64,000 nt of DNA from Psychrobacillus sp042944905 (GTDB taxonomy: Bacteria; Bacillota; Bacilli; Bacillales_A; Planococcaceae). The DNA is taken from assembly GCF_042944905.1 (NCBI RefSeq), contig NZ_CP168496.1, positions 1,922,001 through 1,986,000 on the forward strand. The letters run 5' to 3'. The first letter of the stretch is position 1, and each line of letters begins with the position of its first letter. The position numbers and the translations under genes were made by a program. A model generated the notes under the pieces. The model saw nothing but the letters and a program-made list of their open reading frames with translations, was not told the DNA's origin and did not search any database. Positions 45,113-53,939 of this stretch are shown in pieces.

Positions 45113-45494
45113 GGTCATCTTGTGGCGGATGTTTATCCGTCGCCCTCTTGAAATATTTAGAGACATGGTGCATTAGGTTTGGATAATGAGAGAATAAATT
45201 CTTTCCTATACTTTTAAAAGCGGACGAAGATACAATTTCGTCCGCTCAGCGCTACTTTATCAATAGATGCTAACTATTTTTTCAGGTTCCACTAATTCTA
45301 ATCATCTGCCTACTGATCCATGTATACTGTGTACAGTAAAACTAAAACAAATAGGAAATCTTACATTAGGTAGGTACCATAAAAACACTTCTAGCCCAAT
45401 TACAGGATGGTATGATTACTACGGTTATTCAACTATTTCTATCCACTTATTTACAGCTTGGCTAAAACTTCTTGTTCGGTAATACTCACTTAAT

Positions 45495-45686
45495 GGATTT
45501 TCGTTACAGGTGGCGACTCCTGCGGGTGGCCAACAGGATGTTGGTCACGAAGGCATTGCCACACGATGTGGCGCTCTTAGCCTTTGATCCTCTGTGAGAA
45601 GATGGGACATCACATACGAACGCTTTAGCGGGCGGTGATGGCCCATCGCTCACCCCGCGGAAAGCGTCCACCTGAAACGAAAATCC
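45495..45686. repeat. GC-rich MITE-like intergenic element
   Basis: The ends are imperfect inverted repeats: GGATTTTCGTTACAGGTGG at the left, and the complement of GGATTTTCGTTTCAGGTGG at the right, then CGACTCC versus ACGCTTTCC. The interior is far richer in G and C than the neighbourhood and contains CTCACCCCGCGGAAAGCG. I remember similar elements in intergenic regions of other Bacillaceae but know no accepted name. It has no coding capacity. Confidence 0.7.
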
Positions 45687-45906
45687 GCGGTATCATTTAA
45701 TTCTTTAAAGTTCTAGGAACACTGGTTTCGAAGGAGGAAAATCAATATACTTTCTTACTCTTTTAAAAAACATCATTCTCTCCATTTAACCTTTTGACCT
45801 CTTTATATAAATAATGAAGACGTTTATGTATTCTGTAAATAATTGGTAAGTATGCAATTGCGACGATAATTAACCATCCCCTTAATGATAATGGATTATT
45901 TTATTG

Positions 45907-46560
45907 TTATTGTCGATCCAGCGATACTTTTTCTCCTAAACCACCATCATCCCGTATTTCAAACTTCCCAATTTTTCCTGGTTCAGAAAGAATTGCGGTA
46001 CCTTTTACTTTGTGTTGTGAAACTTCATCTGCATTATTCGTATATTCTACCTGAGCGGTAAAGTCATAAAACTTTGGTGTGTTATTATTCTCACTTTTAG
46101 TTACTTGTATATCACTAACTTTCATTTCGTACCGAACATTTTCGCTAAATCCTAAATATCCATAATGATATCTAAAAGCAATAACATTAGAAATAAGGGT
46201 ATCAAAAGTATAATCCATAAAGTAAGGTCCATACACTTTTTTAACTAAGTCCTCGTAGGCATGCCATTCATCTGAAACCCCCGACTCTTCTACTCCATTT
46301 ACTTCATTAGCTTCAGGTGTGTGGCTGCCTATTTCGGTCATTTTTTTATCGATGTTTTTGACTATAACCAAATATTCTTCGTTCGGAACTGTAAATTCAG
46401 ATTCAAGAACAGCTTGGACTGCTTCTCTATTTTTTTCCTCTGATGAAATATCCACTTCTTCTTTGTTGTCAGGATTTTCTTCTGAACAGCCTGCAAATAG
46501 AAAACACAAACTCATCAACAATAAGATGCTTCCTATTTTTTTGATTTGTTTATTGCACAT
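45907..46560 (-). CDS. Hypothetical lipoprotein
   Basis: A 217-residue exported protein. The signal (KKIGSILLLMSLCFLFAGC) ends in a lipobox with the cysteine at residue 25. The mature part begins with an acidic linker (SEENPDNKEEVDISSEE), then a domain with FYDFTAQVEYTNNADEVSQHKVKG, which looks like a beta-rich fold. No family was recognised. CAGGGGGA precedes the ATG. Its neighbours are unrelated. Confidence 0.8.
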   Translation of the reverse strand: MCNKQIKKIGSILLLMSLCFLFAGCSEENPDNKEEVDISSEEKNREAVQAVLESEFTVPNEEYLVIVKNIDKKMTEIGSHTPEANEVNGVEESGVSDEWHAYEDLVKKVYGPYFMDYTFDTLISNVIAFRYHYGYLGFSENVRYEMKVSDIQVTKSENNNTPKFYDFTAQVEYTNNADEVSQHKVKGTAILSEPGKIGKFEIRDDGGLGEKVSLDRQ

Positions 46561-46922
46561 AGTAGTCCCCCTGATAGTATGTCTAACGTCAAAATTAGTA
46601 TCATTTGTTAATTGTAATACGTTAGAAAAACTGAAAAGTTCCGTTTTTCTATCATTTACTTATTCATTCCAAACCAAAAAATTTCCTTCTATAAAATTAG
46701 TATTGTAATCACAAATCAATTAACTGAAATAAAAAAGACCGCTTTTTGATACAAATCTTATAATAGATTTGCTACCAATTGCGGCGCTTTTGGTTATAAA
46801 TTTTTATTGACATTTTGCAGTTTTGTTCAAAACAGAACCCATTAATTCAGTGAGCCCTTTTTGTCATATCCATTTTCAGTTTTTGAAATTTAAAATTTTC
46901 ATAGGAGTCGATAAATTAATTA
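46561..46922. other. Intergenic stretch, no gene seen
   Basis: AT-rich DNA holding the upstream region of the lipoprotein gene. I found no ribosome site with a plausible reading frame and no clear repeat array. Confidence 0.5.
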
Positions 46923-47210
46923 TTATTCTATTCTTTCAATCCTCTTAAAAAATAGATAAGTGTTAATTATACTAAAACCTATAATTGCCAGAAACAGATA
47001 AGTAGAAACCACATCTGCTCCTAAATTAATCTCGTCAACAATGATTGCTTCATAAAATAAAAGCTGACTAGAAACCACAATAGAGATTATTGAAATACTG
47101 ATCCAAGTAAAACCGTTCATTATTCTATTTTTCAGTTGAGGGATTATTACTACTAAAAATAAAACCAAAGAAATAATCAAAAATGTAATAAATACTGGTC
47201 TCTGTAAAAT
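46923..47210 (-). CDS. Small membrane protein, possible ATT start
   Basis: Up to 95 residues with three hydrophobic segments (ITFLIISLVLFLVVII, WISISIISIVVSSQLLFY and YLFLAIIGFSIINTYLFF) and a basic C-terminus (KRIERIE). The only canonical start in frame is TTG 47180, which would begin inside the first membrane helix. An ATT at 47208-47210 gives a natural opening (ILQRPVFITF) and is preceded by TTAGGGAT. The start is therefore uncertain. The family is unknown. Confidence 0.5.
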   Translation of the reverse strand: MLQRPVFITFLIISLVLFLVVIIPQLKNRIMNGFTWISISIISIVVSSQLLFYEAIIVDEINLGADVVSTYLFLAIIGFSIINTYLFFKRIERIE

Positions 47211-47328
47211 GAATATCCCTAACTTTCAAATTATTCACAACTGTACATAAATACCTCCCGAATAAATTCTGTGGTTCTTTTGACACTCTGACATCTGTTC
47301 TACTATGCACCGTTAAGGAACATAAACA

Positions 47329-47889
47329 CTATAATTGAAACTCTTTCTTGATTCTTTGTGCTACTTCTTCCGCTCTCAAATGAGTGTTATCTATTCTTAA
47401 ATAATTTTCCTTTTCAATTTAACCCTTTTTAGAATTCAACCTACTACTTTCTATGGTGCTTAGTAAATGTTGTTCAGATTGTTCAATGTTTCTTTTAGTT
47501 GGTTTAAATTCAAGTCTATGGGGTGTACGATTTCGTTTTAACCTTTCCTCTACGTTGGCTTCTAATTCAACGAAATAAATATCAGCCCCTTCAGAAGACA
47601 CTGTTTGACACATATTTTCTATATCATCCCAATCTTCTTTTTGATTAAAATACCATACTTTAGTAAAAATCATCCCGTAATTATCACTTTTAGAAAATGA
47701 ATGAAATATTTCCTGCCGAAATAGGTGCGTTAATCTCCACATTTCTGGACTAAATCCGAATAGTGGCTCTAGTAAATCAATAGTCATGTGGTTATGAAAT
47801 AACTTTAAGCCTGTTGACTTAGCTAGTTCTTGTCCGACCGTCATTTTCCCAACTGCTTGTGGCCCAAATATAAAAACAAACTTTTTCAT
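47329..47889 (-). pseudogene. P-loop nucleoside/shikimate-kinase-like gene with premature TAA
   Basis: A P-loop kinase-like protein opening MKKFVFIFGPQAVGKMTVGQ (Walker A GPQAVGKMT), start ATG 47889 after GGAGGAAGG. The frame stops at TAA 47419-47421 after LNSKKG. It then continues in the same frame with IEKENYLRIDNTHLRAEEVA and RIKKEFQL before a second stop at 47329. NYLRIDNTHLRAEEVA is a typical C-terminus for this kind of ATPase, so the TAA looks like a nonsense mutation, perhaps from GAA. The truncated 156-residue product lacks that tail. Confidence 0.75.
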
Positions 47890-47952
47890 AGTACCTTCCT
47901 CCATAAAGTTATGTAAAGATCAACATCTATTAAATAACCCCAAATCTTTTCT

Positions 47953-49062
47953 TTACTTTGCAAATATTTTTTCAAGTTTTTTTAGCGATTCATTGCTGCA
48001 TATATTTGAAAAAAAGGTTATAAGATATTTCCTTGATTCTTCTTTGTCTGTTTCTATAGTGTTTATTCTATTTCTTATAGCCCAAGAATCATGAGTATTG
48101 CAGACAGAATGAGCCAGCTATGCGAAGTTTTGAGCCACTGTTTGCGAGCGTCAGAGCCAGTAAGTGCGGTAAAGAGAGCCACTGTCCGATTACCGCCACG
48201 TGAATGTACCAATAAGTAGTGTGTATTTTGTTAAAAAAGTAATACTGAGTGTAATTACACAAAGTTGGAACTTGACATGGAGCCTCTGCGGGCATGAGCA
48301 CCTAGCCAAGAAGCCAGCTATATTCAAGGGCTGGCTCTGCCTGCGAAGGCTATCATGCCCGCCACTCCATGTAAAGTTCCAACGCCAAGTCTGATTGCAA
48401 TACCGTATACTTTCATTTTGCACGATTCAAGTGGCTCTCTGTTCCGCAAAGCCTGGATCTTTTCTCTGCAACGGCTGGTTCAAAACTCTGCACAAGTGGC
48501 TCAATTCATCTGCAATAATCAAATCATACGTCTCGAAAGCTGTACTGCTCCAACCATTCTTTTCACCGTCTTCATTTCTTTTCTCTTGTATTCCTGAAAT
48601 TACAATATCCATTGATCCTTGCAATTCTAATAATGCGCTCTCAAATATCTTTTTTTTATGACTATCTTTTAGTCCTGCTTTTATTCTTAACGCCATTGTG
48701 TCTATCCCTTCCAATTGGCGAATTATTTTGTAAATTTCAAATGCTTCTTTTGATAGATTTCCATTAAAATATCGTTCCTCTACTGATTCAGCATAACCTA
48801 AGACACTCTTTACATAAGGAAGAAGCTTAAATGAAACTAATACCGATTTTTTCTTAATGAATTTACCGTATGCCGCAACCCCATCAGTTGAAAATTTTGT
48901 TCTCCAAATCCAAGGATCAAACTCTGTTTCAGAATGCCAATATTCTGGTGACGTTATGCTATTTAAAGAAGGGAAATTAGGTATTAAAGGTGCAAGTGGG
49001 AGTATTCCAATCTCTTCTATTACATCTATGGCATCTCCATAAGCTTTTACTTTATATTCCAT
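47953..49062 (-). pseudogene. AlkZ-related protein gene split by a 429-bp repeat element
   Basis: The N-terminal part, start ATG 49062 (MEYKVKAYGDAIDV) after AAAGGAGATAG, runs to GWSSTAFETYD. The C-terminal part (47953-48090) reads DSWAIRNRINTIETDKEES and ends SLKKLEKIFAK. Deleting 48093-48521 and one copy of ATGATT joins TAT GAT TCT TGG in one frame, giving ETYDSWAIRN. The frame now running through the element ends in repeat-derived residues (ELSHLCRVLNQPLQ...). The family name is my best recollection and moderately sure; the disruption is clear. Confidence 0.75.
48093..48521. mobile_element. 429-bp MITE-like element built of 21-22-bp repeat units
   Basis: It is flanked by the direct repeat AATCAT (48087-48092, 48522-48527). 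The tips are inverted: GAGTATTGCAGA..TGAGCCA at the left, and the complement of GATTATTGCAGA..TGAGCCA at the right. Inside, GAGCCA recurs at 48111, 48132, 48154 and 48176. The inverted word TGGCTC, TGGATC, TGGTTC and TGGCTC recurs at 48432, 48454, 48476 and 48497, with TGCG-like words between. A 120-bp core (48264-48383) is a long imperfect hairpin with outer arms GTTGGAACTT / AAGTTCCAAC. It has no gene. Confidence 0.8.
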
Positions 49063-49213
49063 TTTTTCTATCTCCTTTAAGAAAATAAACATATAGCTAA
49101 TTTTTATATTAAACAGTATTTTGTTATTGAACTAACTTGTCCTGGTGACCAGAAAAAATTGCACATTACCACGGATACTGCTGTCTTCACTGCTTCTATT
49201 CCTGTTATGAAGA

Positions 49214-49255
49214 GTTGATTTTGCAATACATAAGGTTGATCTTGCGTTTACATAT
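49214..49255. repeat. Two-unit 21-bp repeat, GTTGATNTTGC
   Basis: GTTGATTTTGCA at 49214 and GTTGATCTTGCG at 49235 are exactly 21 bp apart with dissimilar remaining bases. It looks like a minimal member of the same class as the larger arrays. It lies just downstream of the SMI1/KNR4 gene. Confidence 0.5.
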
Positions 49256-49271
49256 AATTTAAAGAATCTTG

Positions 49272-49847
49272 TCAGTCCAACCACCAATCATATAGTATTT
49301 CTCCACGCTCTTCATACGATGGGTAAAGAACGTGGAACACAGGATATGTCATCTCGTCCTCATCATCCTGTTCCCAAAATATTGTTAACCATTCTTCTAA
49401 ATTGTCTAAAACCTTTACAATCTTATGCGAAGATTGGCTAACAAGCCCAACCCGATATTCATTATTTGGAACACCATCTTCGCATAAAAATACCCAGTGA
49501 TTGTTCGAGATATTACCAGCATCAAACGTAGTAAAGGATAAAAGACGATTAGATTCTATTCTTTCATTGGTTTCTACAATTAATAGCTCATTCGGAATGT
49601 CTTCAATAATTCTATTGACTTTACAAATATCACCACAAGGCGAATCTTTACTGACACCTCCAATAGGTTCACAATCCAATAGAAATATACCATTAGAAAA
49701 TTCCTTCAAAAATGCCATAAATGAAACCGGCAGACGATATCCAAGTATTTCTTCATATTTTGCAATCATTTTATCTGTAGCACAATCAAACCTATCAATA
49801 TCAGGATATCTTTCAATGAATTGTGTCATGAATTCATTAACACTCAT
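49272..49847 (-). CDS. SMI1/KNR4 (SUKH) family protein
   Basis: A 191-residue SUKH-superfamily protein. Typical features are KYEEILGYRLPVSFMAFLKEFSNG (residues ~30-53), then GNISNNHWVFLCEDGV and the C-terminal LEEWLTIFWEQ. Members often act as immunity proteins against contact-dependent or polymorphic toxins, but many are orphans. No toxin gene is seen here. AAGAGTGATAG precedes the ATG. Confidence 0.85.
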   Translation of the reverse strand: MSVNEFMTQFIERYPDIDRFDCATDKMIAKYEEILGYRLPVSFMAFLKEFSNGIFLLDCEPIGGVSKDSPCGDICKVNRIIEDIPNELLIVETNERIESNRLLSFTTFDAGNISNNHWVFLCEDGVPNNEYRVGLVSQSSHKIVKVLDNLEEWLTIFWEQDDEDEMTYPVFHVLYPSYEERGEILYDWWLD

Positions 49848-50245
49848 ACTATCACTCTTTTCAATAGCTTTTTAAAAAAAAATTTGTATTCTTTTCGATC
49901 TCGATAGCTATAGTCCCTTTAGTTATTCCTTATTAGTGTGAATAATTGCTAATAACTAGTTTTAGACATTAAGTGTTACTTTAAATACATTGTCTTTTTC
50001 AATGTCACGAAAAAAGTAATCCACGTATGAGTTATTGCTCGGATGGATTACTTTGTCTGTGCTTGAAGGGAATCAGTCTATTTTAACCGCTTAGATGCTA
50101 TGAGGATACAACGGTTTTTGAATTGTATGCTTTAACTAAATTTATTAGATACTTCGAAACAAAAAGATGGTTATTCGGAGTGATATTTCACAAAAATAAA
50201 AATGCACCATACTTGTTGCTGTTACCTCCTATAATTGAAGGCAAA
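49848..50245. other. Intergenic stretch with one inverted repeat
   Basis: AAGTAATCCA (50014-50023) and TGGATTACTT (50044-50053) are exact complements around a 20-base loop. It is possibly a weak terminator or the remnant of a mobile end. No gene was seen. Confidence 0.45.
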
Positions 50246-50947
50246 CTAATCTTTAACTTGCATTAAACTTACCCACAAAAAGTCTTCTCCAAATAATTCA
50301 TCTGGTTGTGTTATTTTTTCCATTTTTCTAAAATCAAGTATATTGAAATCGTAACAAAATACTTCTTTTAATCGTCCTTCCGTGTATCCTATCCCTCTTT
50401 TTAAACTCCCTTCTCTATAGACGTCCCAATCCGATGTATCTAATGCTCCATCCGTATTAAAACAAACAATTCCGAAGTACCCACCTTTTTTCAATGCTTT
50501 ATTAATAATTTCAAGATACGTTAATCTACGATGTGGTGCTAAATGATGAAATAACCCACAGTCATAAATAAAATCATAAGAGTGTGGCTCGAACTTGAAA
50601 TCAAAAAGAGAAACACAATGAAAATTAATATTGACCATTTCTTCTAGCGCTCGTTCTCTAGCCCATTTAATCGCATTTTCAGATATATCTAAAGCGTCCA
50701 CCTTACAGGACTGTTTAGCCATATATATAGCATTTCTTCCAGGTCCACAACCTAATTCCAATACTCGATTCGGTGCAAGCCCATTGTTAAAATACTCTAC
50801 AAGATTCTCATCAGGGCCTTTAATCTTGAAAAATGGAATTTCTTTCGTCTTATCTTTATAAAAATCCTCCCAAAATTCTTTAGGCTCTCTTAGTAAAGCA
50901 TCTAACATTACTAGCAAATCCTCGTAGTTTAATATAGACTTGTTCAA
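50246..50947 (-). CDS. Class I SAM-dependent methyltransferase
   Basis: A 233-residue methyltransferase. Motif I is VLELGCGPGRNAIYMA (residues ~64-79), motif II KVDALDIS, and FDFIYDCGLFHH-like sequence (YDFIYDCGLFHHL) is motif IV. The N-terminal FWEDFYKDKTKEIPFFK resembles thiopurine/tellurite-type enzymes. The substrate is unknown. TTG is the start, after AAGGAGG. It is a single gene. Confidence 0.87.
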   Translation of the reverse strand: MNKSILNYEDLLVMLDALLREPKEFWEDFYKDKTKEIPFFKIKGPDENLVEYFNNGLAPNRVLELGCGPGRNAIYMAKQSCKVDALDISENAIKWARERALEEMVNINFHCVSLFDFKFEPHSYDFIYDCGLFHHLAPHRRLTYLEIINKALKKGGYFGIVCFNTDGALDTSDWDVYREGSLKRGIGYTEGRLKEVFCYDFNILDFRKMEKITQPDELFGEDFLWVSLMQVKD

Positions 50948-51138
50948 AATATTTCCTCCTTAGTAAAAGATATCGCTAATATATACATTTTACTAAAATT
51001 CACCATTTTGTTTGTTATACCATCCTAAAATTGTCTTAACTTTGTGAGGAGTAAAGACAATATCAAACACGTTAATTTAGCTTTAAAGATATTTAATTTG
51101 ACCGGTAAACCATTATTACCATTAACATGCTATATTAT

Positions 51139-51570
51139 TTAAAAATTCATTAAAACGTTTTTCTTATATCTCATTAAATTACTACCATTTACATCAGTTG
51201 AAAAACCGAATTTCTCATAATATCCAACTAATCTTTCAGGACAATATAGTTCAACTCTATCTACTTCACGAACGAGTGGGTGTTCTAAAATACTATTCAT
51301 TAATATAGTACCGATACCACTATTTCTAGAATTCTCTTTAGCAATAACATCAAAAATAAACGCTCGATAAAGTGTATCTGTAATCACTCTTGCAAATCCA
51401 ATTAATTCTTCTGTATCCTTATCTATTAATCCAATTACCACACCGCTGTTTTCTACCATTTTTCTAATTTCTGAAAGCTGACGATCTTTCGTCCACCATT
51501 CATTTTTAAATAAACTATGTACTTCTTTTAATTGGTCTTCGTCAAATTCCTCAATAATTTTATAATTCAT
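51139..51570 (-). CDS. GNAT-family N-acetyltransferase
   Basis: A 143-residue acetyltransferase. The acetyl-CoA loop region reads VIAKENSRNSGIGTILMNSIL (residues ~85-105; R/QxxGxG/A as RNSGIG), with VELYCPERLVGYYEKFGF as the late motif. The acceptor is unknown. The fold is complete with no neighbour in an operon. Confidence 0.85.
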   Translation of the reverse strand: MNYKIIEEFDEDQLKEVHSLFKNEWWTKDRQLSEIRKMVENSGVVIGLIDKDTEELIGFARVITDTLYRAFIFDVIAKENSRNSGIGTILMNSILEHPLVREVDRVELYCPERLVGYYEKFGFSTDVNGSNLMRYKKNVLMNF

Positions 51571-51823
51571 TTCCTCATGACCCCCAAAATAAATTCATTA
51601 TTAAATATTCTTTGCATTTTCCCTATTAACATTTTTATAACTAAATTCTTCCTCCTAAAAAGAACATACTTTACTATATTCTACATTCGCTTTGGAAATC
51701 CTTTTTCTCATGCAGATAACTTCTTTGCTCAAAACTGTGGCTTAAGTTCTGAAAGCTTCTCTCTAGTCTCATTCTAAGCAGCAATATTTCTGTTATACTA
51801 GTAGTGAACTGGAGGTCCTATAA

Positions 51824-52285
51824 TTGACAAAAAAAGATGAACAATTTATGGAAATAGCCATAAAAATGGCTTTACAAGCTAGAAAAGATGGAAATGAACC
51901 ATTTGGTGCTATCTTAGTAAAAAATAACGAAATCGTAATGTATGGAGAAAATAAAATAAATAGTAATTGTGATCCTACACATCATGCTGAAATAGGGCTT
52001 ATTCGTACTTATTGCTCTGAGAACAACATTTTTAATCTTAGTGAATATACTTTATATACCAGCTGCGAACCTTGTGTAATGTGTACAGGAGCAATGGTAT
52101 GGTCTAATTTAGGCAAAATAGTCTATAGTGTTTCACATGATCAACTGGCAAAAATTGCAGGAAGTAATATTATGATTTCCTGTAAAGAAGTGATCGAAAA
52201 AAGCCCAAATAAGCCAGTAGTAGTAGAACAAGTTTTAAATGAGGAAGGGCTAAAAGTATTTGAAGGTTACACATTTTCCAATTAG
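51824..52285 (+). CDS. Nucleoside/nucleobase deaminase (CMP/dCMP-type zinc fold)
   Basis: A 153-residue zinc-dependent deaminase. HAEIGLI supplies the first zinc ligand and the catalytic glutamate, and SCEPCVMCTGAM supplies the PCxxC ligands. EPFGAILVKNNEIV near residue 25 is typical of guanine/tRNA-adenosine deaminase relatives. Guanine deaminase-like activity is one possibility; the C-terminus does not settle it. TTG is the start, after TGGAGGT. It has its own terminator. Confidence 0.87.
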   Translation: MTKKDEQFMEIAIKMALQARKDGNEPFGAILVKNNEIVMYGENKINSNCDPTHHAEIGLIRTYCSENNIFNLSEYTLYTSCEPCVMCTGAMVWSNLGKIVYSVSHDQLAKIAGSNIMISCKEVIEKSPNKPVVVEQVLNEEGLKVFEGYTFSN

Positions 52286-52328
52286 TTTAGACAATCATCA
52301 CAAATAACAAGATTTCCTGAAGTATAAA

Positions 52329-52362
52329 GGCGTTCCTACTAATTGTAGGAACGCCAATTTTA
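52329..52362 (+). terminator. Terminator after the deaminase gene
   Basis: GGCGTTCCTAC (52329-52339) and GTAGGAACGCC (52345-52355) form a perfect 11-bp stem with a TAATT loop and a T-rich tail. Confidence 0.85.
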
Positions 52363-52493
52363 TTATCCTTAACTCCATTTGAAATATAAAATACGCCACC
52401 ACAATGTGATTCCTGGTAAAACACAGTATTATACAAATTACTCCGCATACTTTAATGAAAATAGGCATTAACCCTAACCTTGTGGCTAAATGA

Positions 52494-53351
52494 TTATTTT
52501 CCTGCTATTTCCTTAATGCGTGCGATGCGTTCTGGATTATTGGATACAAGGTAGTCATCGTGTATTAAGCGATCGTAGCATAAAGAAAAGTATTGTTTTG
52601 CTTCCTCGTTTCTGTTTAGCAATAGGAAACACTCTGCGATTTCTTCCAATACATATCCATCGGGATTGGTGGTTTGTTTCGTTTCTGCAAGTAATTCCTT
52701 CTGAATTGCAAAAGACTCTTCCACTTGACCTATTAAACGCAGCACCTTGGCTACGCACCATTTTGCAACAAACACCGAATTGGAGTTACCTTGCTCCATA
52801 CGGAAATCCAACGCACGCTTAAATAATTCAAGGGCTTCTTCCAAATTTCCATTCTCCACTTTTGCCCAACCGATGTTATTATATAACGAACCTAACCAAC
52901 GGCTAGCTTTAGGATGCTTTTCGGCATACTCTAGCGCCTTCATATTCCATTCCATTCGTTTCTCGGAAGTTACTTCTGCAATTCCCAACATATGCGCTGC
53001 ATCAACAGCATAATCATCCTCACCAAATTGGATTCCTAATTCCCATGCGTGGAGGAATTGCGGAATAGCGTCCAGTGGTCGTGAGGAGGAATTAAAAACT
53101 CGACCTCTTTCCAGAAAATATCTAATTCTAGCTACAATTAAATCTTTGTTTAATAAACTCTCTGCACGATCAAGCGTCTCATGAGCCAATTCATATTTAG
53201 CTTGTAATCCTTGAGAACGTGCAATTTGAGTCAAAAGTTCCGCTAAATAGCCAATGTTTCCTGAGTCCTCTGCTTGCTTTTGCAAACGGAGAAATTTCTG
53301 CTCGGTTTCTTCAGGATGATTGTAATCCCAAAGCGTATCAAAGTTTGACAT
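52494..53351 (-). CDS. Tetratricopeptide-repeat protein
   Basis: A 285-residue helical protein with about six TPR-like helix pairs: AKYELAHETLDRAESLL, AIPQFLHAWELGIQFG, LYNNIGWAKVENGNLEEALELF and ECFLLLNRNEEAKQYFSLCYD are the clearest. No enzymatic motif or signal is present, so it should be a cytoplasmic scaffold or binding protein. GGAGAGTG precedes the ATG. Its neighbours give no hint of a partner. Confidence 0.82.
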   Translation of the reverse strand: MSNFDTLWDYNHPEETEQKFLRLQKQAEDSGNIGYLAELLTQIARSQGLQAKYELAHETLDRAESLLNKDLIVARIRYFLERGRVFNSSSRPLDAIPQFLHAWELGIQFGEDDYAVDAAHMLGIAEVTSEKRMEWNMKALEYAEKHPKASRWLGSLYNNIGWAKVENGNLEEALELFKRALDFRMEQGNSNSVFVAKWCVAKVLRLIGQVEESFAIQKELLAETKQTTNPDGYVLEEIAECFLLLNRNEEAKQYFSLCYDRLIHDDYLVSNNPERIARIKEIAGK

Positions 53352-53407
53352 AATTCACTCTCCAAATAGAATCATAATTTTAAGATTAGTATTACTTAAA
53401 TACAACT

Positions 53408-53893
53408 TTACGTATTTAACAACATAGTAATTGAAGTTCCTTCTATTTCCACCTCTGTAAAGCCTAAGCTACGGTACAGATTTATAGCATTCGTATTGTC
53501 ACCATCTACACTTAATGATAATGCTTTAAAGCTATTACTTTTTGCTTCATCTCTTATTGAATACATTAGTTGAGTACCAAGACCTTTTCCCCTTACTTCT
53601 TTTTTATAGCAATTCCTAACTCTGGCGTATACATCATTCACATAGCCATACCCTCGGTCTTCACTGCTAAATAATCTATACCATACTGCACCTACAGGAG
53701 TTCCTGAATTATCAATCGCTAATAAAGCTTTATCATCTTTTCGACCCCAGTTTTGGTGGTATTTCTTCAACTCATCTGTACAAAGCAGTTCATCAAGTGG
53801 TGGTTTTTTCTCTATCTCTATGTGAATTGACTCATAAAGCATCTCCATTAAAAAATTCTTTTCATTTTCTTTTATGTATCTAATTTCAAACAA
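53408..53893 (-). CDS. GNAT-family N-acetyltransferase
   Basis: A 161-residue acetyltransferase. The CoA loop is KEVRGKGLGTQLMYSI (RGKGLG), followed by ALSLSVDGDNTNAINLYRSLGF. I start it at TTG 53893 (MFEIRYIKENEKNF), spaced 6 bp from AGGGGTGAT; an upstream GTG overlaps that ribosome site. The acceptor is unknown. Confidence 0.85.
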   Translation of the reverse strand: MFEIRYIKENEKNFLMEMLYESIHIEIEKKPPLDELLCTDELKKYHQNWGRKDDKALLAIDNSGTPVGAVWYRLFSSEDRGYGYVNDVYARVRNCYKKEVRGKGLGTQLMYSIRDEAKSNSFKALSLSVDGDNTNAINLYRSLGFTEVEIEGTSITMLLNT

Positions 53894-53939
53894 TTTTATC
53901 ACCCCTAGAAATTACTTTTCATTTTTATTTCTATGTCAG

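Larger units (their letters stand above)
44895..45906. other. One-kilobase gene-poor stretch
   Basis: No convincing gene. It holds a long perfect hairpin with a T-run (45069-45112), a second hairpin (GCGGACGAA/TTCGTCCGC near 45221-45246) and a GC-rich 192-bp inverted-repeat element (45495-45686). The one short open frame (45267-45482) has no ribosome site. Confidence 0.6.

Noticed and set aside
45267..45482. 71-codon open frame in the gene-poor stretch
   Set aside because: No ribosome site, no recognisable domain, and it lies amid hairpins and a repeat element; most likely chance.
48089..48661. Several overlapping frames in the 48-kb repeat element
   Set aside because: They arise from the inverted GAGCCA arrays on both strands and carry no domain or ribosome site.
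49272..49847. Toxin-immunity locus
   Set aside because: The SMI1/KNR4 protein could be an immunity protein, but no toxin or secretion gene lies beside it.
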